A stretch of 64,000 nucleotides of DNA. It comes from Blakeslea trispora. Its lineage: Eukaryota > Mucoromycota > Mucoromycetes > Mucorales > Choanephoraceae. The notes under the pieces are model-generated. The model did no database searches. It was not told the origin of the DNA and was given only the letters and a program-made list of their open reading frames with translations. Positions 59,798 to 64,000 of this stretch are shown here, in pieces; position 1 is the stretch's first letter, and each line of letters starts with the position of its first letter. The DNA lies in NCBI GenBank assembly GCA_025331445.1, contig JAIWNE010000030.1:248001-312000 (forward strand), given 5' to 3'. The position numbers and the translations under genes are program-made.

Positions 59798-60847
59798 ATG
59801 TCACATCTAAGTATGAGAGCAAATCTAATTACATCTCTTAGCAAAATCTTTATGAATCGATTAAGAAAGGGAAGAAAGAGGACCACATTTGAATGTATTG
59901 TATGTATGGGTACTTTTGCAACAAGTCTCTCTTACAATACAAGTCAATGCAATCACTTTACCTGTCTTGATTGCCTAAGGAGATATCTTGAACTTCAAAG
60001 TGAACAGTATACTGCGCTTGAAAAAATTGACTGTCCAAGTTCAGGCTGCTCTGCCTTTTTTGATACAGGCACTATACTCAAAACTGTGTTTAACGAAACG
60101 GAGATCAATAATTGGTGGAATCAAGCTCTTATGAAGTCATACATTGAAAACAAGGCAAGTGCCATGGGTCTGTTAGAAAAAAAAAAGAGGCAAGAAACTC
60201 ATAGTTTATCTTCTTCACAGATAAATTGTCCTTTTCCAGATTGTAAAGCTGTTTTTGATACCAGTACCAAATCGATTAGACAATGCACTTTCAGTGAATG
60301 CTACGAGTGCCGTCGGGGATTCTGCATCGCATGTCAAAACCACTGGCATCCTGGTACATTTTTAGTTTAGTGTTACACAAAAGTTATTCATCAGTTGAAA
60401 TATAGGTGAAGTCAGAATTGTAGATGATCAAGAGGCAGTCAACAAAACGCTTAAACATGCTGAAAATACAAATTGGACAAGATGCCCAAGGTGTGAGAAC
60501 ATAGTTGAGAAATCAGTAAGTCTTCATGTCTGCACTACTTGAATGCTCATATTGATTCATGTTGTTTTTGTTTATTTATCGCCTCTCTCTGTTACAGAAA
60601 GGGTGTACCACAATGTATTGTAAATGTGGCACAACCTTGTGAGTATCAATTTTTTGTTGAGTTCAACTTGTATTAAAAAATAGCTTCTTTCTTTTCTTTT
60701 TTTAGCTGTTATCGTTGCGGTGGACTCTCCAATGATCATACTTGCATTAACAGCTGCCAATATTACTCTAAAGAAAAGCTAGCTGAAGTTCGTCAGGATA
60801 TGTTCAGCCATACCTACAAAAAGCTTAAACTCAGAAAAGCAGCTTAA
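59798..60847 (+). CDS. RBR-type E3 ubiquitin ligase
   Basis: RING-between-RING ligase that passes ubiquitin through its own cysteine. Exons 59798-60353, 60406-60515, 60598-60638 and 60706-60847 give 282 residues. RING1 starts CIVCMGTF and continues CNHFTCLDCLRRYL to CPSSGC. The IBR domain is CPFPDCKAVFD ... CTFSECYECRRGFCIACQNHWHPG. RING2 spans three exons: RCPRCENIVEKSKGCTTMYC | KCGTTFCYRCGG. The catalytic cysteine of RBR ligases sits in the GC of this GCTTMYC motif and is present. A basic tail follows (KLAEVRQDMFSHTYKKLKLRK). The protein is short and has no other domain, so it resembles RNF14/RNF144/Ariadne-like minimal forms. The tiny exon 3 (41 nt) is supported by phase and by the zinc ligands. 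The target is unknown. Confidence 0.9.
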
Positions 60848-60996
60848 CATCTTTTGTCAACAAAAAAAATAATAATGAAAACACATTGAAACACCGATGC
60901 AAATTTTTTTTTAGAGTTAAAAAAGTTTTCTTCATTTGTTAAATGTTTGTCTTTCTTTTTTTTTTTTTTCTTTGTTGCTTTACCTTAAAAAAAATT

Positions 60997-61777
60997 ATGG
61001 CTGTCTCTAATCATTCAACAACTACAAACAATGCTGTAGAAAGCGCAAAGGAAACAACAGGCAAGTTGCCTCCTCCTTCTGCCTTGTTTGAGTCCAATTA
61101 CTTTTATAATCAAAATAACGTTTCTAAACCTAATGCAAATGAAACTGCAGTCAATGCCAATTCAAGACAAGTCTACATTCTTCCTCCCCCTTCTTCTTTG
61201 CCTGGTTACCATCTTCCCCCTCCTCCTACCACTTCTATGCCTCCTTCTGTAGCTCAAAGCAGTGCTTATTATTATCAACAACCACCGCCACAGCAATCAC
61301 AACAACAGCAACATGAATATCATCCTCAATATTTCTATCCTAGCCCCGTAGCAACACCTACAACCGGTACTAAAAGAAACAACCCCAACAACCATACTCC
61401 AAAAAAGAGAGCAAAAAAGAACAACACAACAACGGCAACGGTAGCTGCTCCTGCCAGCGACGATATTTCATTAGCCGCTGCTGCTTTAGCTTCCTTTGCT
61501 TCGTCACCTTCCTCTTCCTCAAACGAAGAAGAAGAACCTGAAACTAAGAAGGAAGCTCCTAGAAAGAAGAGACAATATAGAAAAACAAACAACAAAGAAG
61601 ATAATCTATCTTCATTAAAACAACAAGAAAATCAAGTACTTGAGGTAAGCTAAAAAAAATTTTTTTTAGAGAGAGCAAAAAAAAAAATTAACCTTCTCCC
61701 CCCAATCAAATTAGGCTGCTAGAATTCTGATGGATATTTCAAGATGTGTGGCTCGACAAGTCAGTGTAGCAAACTAA
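60997..61777 (+). CDS. Low-complexity, probably nuclear protein of unknown function
   Basis: Exons 60997-61644 and 61715-61777 (phase-0 intron, 70 nt) give 236 residues. I do not recognise the family. The first half is rich in Pro, Gln, Ser and Tyr with an LPPPSALF / LPPPSSLPGYHLPPPP pattern. The second half has basic patches (TPKKRAKKNN; APRKKRQYRK) around an Ala-rich and acidic segment (NEEEEPETKKE). The C-terminal exon adds AARILMDISRCVARQVSV, a short amphipathic helix. The basic patches would suit nuclear import. It starts 150 bp after the RBR ligase stop on the same strand. A longer frame at 60943 starts upstream of the ATG and encodes only Phe/Leu from the T-rich leader. Confidence 0.65.
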
Positions 61778-62036
61778 AAGACAAGACGGACAAACCCAGA
61801 AATAAATAAGAAACAGGCATAAACAACAAAGAATCATAACAATCATTGTAAATAACACTAATAAAAAACATCTTACTCTTTGTACAACAGCGGATAATTT
61901 ATTTATGAAATTGTTGACATGCTGCTATAAATTGATTTGTATCTAATGTGATGTCTCCGATAAAGCAGAACCCTATTTTCAAGCTTTGATTACACATTCA
62001 CTTTTTCTCTCTTCCCTTTCTTTGTCATCCTCTATT

Positions 62037-64000
62037 ATGAGAATTTATTCTGCCTCATGGCTGTTGTTAGCTGTGATCTCGGCTTCCCTGTCAGAAGCTG
62101 CAGATTCATCGTCTGACAGCCCTTTGATGCAACAACCTTTACCACCTTTGAAGGGCCCTTATGTTGCTCCCAAAACAGCCAAATACAACTATGCAGAAGT
62201 TCTACATAAGAGTTATCTATTTTACCACGCTCAAAAGTCAGGCGAGTTGCCATACCAACGTCTTGCTTGGAGATCCAATTCGTGTAAAGTGTGTGTAGGC
62301 GAATTTGGCGAGGATCTGTCAAAGGGCTGGTATGAAGCTGCAAACACAATGAAATGGGGCTTGCCAATGGGATGGACGCTAACACAATTAGCCTTCAACA
62401 TCATGGTATTTGAAGATGCAATGAATTCGGTTGACGAGTTAGCAGAAGGACTCGAACTTGTCAAGTGGGGAGCAGGTACAATCATAAAGAAAAAAAAAGG
62501 ACTCTTTTTATTTGATACTAAACATAAACTTAACAGACTACATTGCTAGTGCCCATTATAATGATACTCACATTGTCGGTCAGTTGGGAACATCTGCTAT
62601 TGGTCCAGTCTCGAAGATGGCTGGGTTGGATGTCGACTTTAACTACTTTGGACCACCAGAAGAGTTTGAGCAATGGGTTCCAACCGGCCTGCCGCATAAA
62701 GCTTATTATATCACACCTGATAATCCATCTTCTGAAATTGCTGGTGAATATAGTGCTGCCTTAGCTGCTAGTTCTATTGTCTGGAGAAAATACAACCATA
62801 CCTATGCTGACATGCTTCTTGAAAAATCGAGAAGTCTCTTCAAGTTTGCTACGGAACATCCTGGTAGTTATGTTACTTCTCGCGATAATGCATTCCAATG
62901 GGCTACATTCTGGTATCCTTCAACACATTATGAAGATGAATTGGCTTGGAGTGCAGCTTGGCTATATGCAGCTACCAAAGACAACTATTATCTAGAGAAA
63001 ATCGATAAACTCTATGCAAATGCCTCAGATTCATGGAGTGAGTACTCATGGGACGAAAAAGGCGGTGGCTTGCATGTTTTGCTTTACACAATTACTAAGG
63101 ATCCCAAATACTACAAGAATGCCATGACTTACTTTAATCAGTTCTTGCCCAACCCTAAACAGATTGTTAAGTTTACGCCCCGTGGCCTTGCCTATATTGA
63201 GCATTGGGGCTCAGTAGGCTATTCCGGCAATGTTGCTTTCTTAATGTTAGCATTCGCTAAAGCAATTGGTTATGATACCAAAGAAGGAAAGTCAATGACA
63301 ACTTTTGCTACCCAGCAAGTCAATTATGCTCTTGGCGACTATGGCTACAGTTGGGTTGTTGGATTTGGCGATAACTATCCTCAAAGACCTTACCATAAAG
63401 CTTCCTATAATTCATATATTGACTACCCTATGCGAGGTGAATTTCAAGATAAGGTTCGGGTAGATTTTACAGATTCCAAGACGCCTCAACGTTTCATTCT
63501 ATATGGTGCAGTTGAAGGTGGTCCTAACAATGACGACACATGGTATGATGACCGCTCAGACTATGAATACTCTGAAGTAACTCAGGACTACAACGCAGCT
63601 TGGACTGGGGCTATTGCTGGTCTCATTGATTTCTATGGTGCTGATAAGTTTGAGCCGTTTACAGATTGTGGACTTGACCTAGGTTGGTCTCACAAAAACG
63701 CTTCCACCCCACCTGCTTGGCCAGAAGATGACTGTTACCATACTTGTAATAAGAATTGTCCCCGTGGCAAAATGGAGTCCTCTTATTCTTGGAAGCTCCT
63801 TACAGTCAATAACGATGTTCTCCCTGACTATCTGGACGTACTTTATCCTGGCCAAGGAATAGCAAAGGCAGCAGCTCTTGGTAGCAAGAGTGTCAAGAAC
63901 TTAAAAGTCGAGGCTTTTGACAGCAAAAAAGAGGCAAGCGAAGACCTTACCGAAGGCTCAGATATAATCAGACAACAGTCTGTGTCAAATGGTGTTAGAG
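62037..64000 (+). CDS. Glycoside hydrolase family 9 protein, divergent, 3' end outside window
   Basis: Secreted GH9-type (endoglucanase fold) protein. Exons 62037-62475 and 62537->64000 give more than 630 residues with no stop before the edge. The start ATG 62037 gives a signal peptide (MRIYSASWLLLAVISASLSEA). GH9 landmarks: AQKSGELPYQRLAWR, GWYEAANTMKWGLPM, EIAGEYSAALAASSIVW, ELAWSAAWLY, VVGFGDNYPQRPYHKAS (the His/Arg motif), EGGPNNDDTWYDDRSDYEYSEVTQDYNAAWTGAI with the likely proton-donor Glu. The usual YDAGD, which supplies the catalytic base, is YEAAN here. After the catalytic domain comes a Cys-rich stretch (CYHTCNKNCPRG) and a charged linker, perhaps towards a membrane anchor beyond the window. 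Cellulase activity is doubtful; see findings. Confidence 0.9.

Overview
This is a piece of a nuclear fungal genome, most probably from the Mucoromycota (Mucorales-like). The evidence is AT-rich DNA, short introns (mostly 48-80 nt, GT..AG) in most genes, homopolymer and CT/GA-rich intergenic DNA, and the gene set itself: a white-collar photoreceptor with LOV, PAS and GATA domains, an SPX-VTC polyphosphate polymerase, a Fus3/Kss1-type MAP kinase, a Rom2-type Rho GEF, a Cdc3-type septin and an IBTK-like ankyrin/RCC1/BTB protein. I assembled exon structures by hand from splice signals, reading phase and protein similarity recalled from family knowledge. No search was run.

Layout. 1-2.8 kb: the 3' end of a NOT3/NOT5 subunit of CCR4-NOT, convergent with a VTC4-like polymerase. 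2.8-10.8 kb: a transposon-rich island holding a frameshifted DD34E Tc1/mariner-type transposase, a minus-strand non-LTR retrotransposon relic with a reverse-transcriptase-associated zinc knuckle, a MITE-like inverted repeat, and a second, larger DDE transposase broken by a single in-frame TAG. 13.6-15.1 kb: the MAP kinase. 17.9-20.2 kb: the white-collar gene. 21.3-25.4 kb: the Rho GEF. 26.0-35 kb is dense: homogentisate dioxygenase, LIN1/CD2BP2-like, TIM21, septin, a small unknown basic protein and hexokinase. 37.4-38.2 kb: a GNAT acetyltransferase. 39.3-49.6 kb: the IBTK-like gene, two multi-span membrane proteins and, between them, a branched-chain aminotransferase. 50.7-51.6 kb: TAF11. 54.9-56.2 kb: a putative Myb/SANT- or trihelix-like DNA-binding protein. 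59.8-60.8 kb: an RBR ubiquitin ligase. 61.0-61.8 kb: a low-complexity nuclear-type protein. 62.0 kb to the window end: a divergent secreted GH9 protein, cut by the edge.

The genes do not form a pathway cluster. They are housekeeping or signalling genes separated by gene-poor stretches of 1-3.6 kb that hold decayed coding relics and simple repeats. Several neighbours are convergent with very little space between stops (39 bp for HGD/LIN1, 27 bp for IBTK-like/membrane protein), so overlapping 3' UTRs are likely. Other pairs are divergent and share a promoter of 0.4-0.5 kb (LIN1/TIM21, small basic protein/hexokinase).

The most notable points are: a GH9 enzyme whose canonical DAGD catalytic aspartates are replaced; a VTC4-like polymerase with all catalytic residues but no membrane domain; a CD2BP2/LIN1 homologue ending before the GYF domain; a DDE transposase with one nonsense codon but an intact spliceable intron and a very long D-to-E spacing; and a septin with 7-nt and 20-nt first coding exons. 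I saw no CRISPR array, rRNA or convincing tRNA gene.
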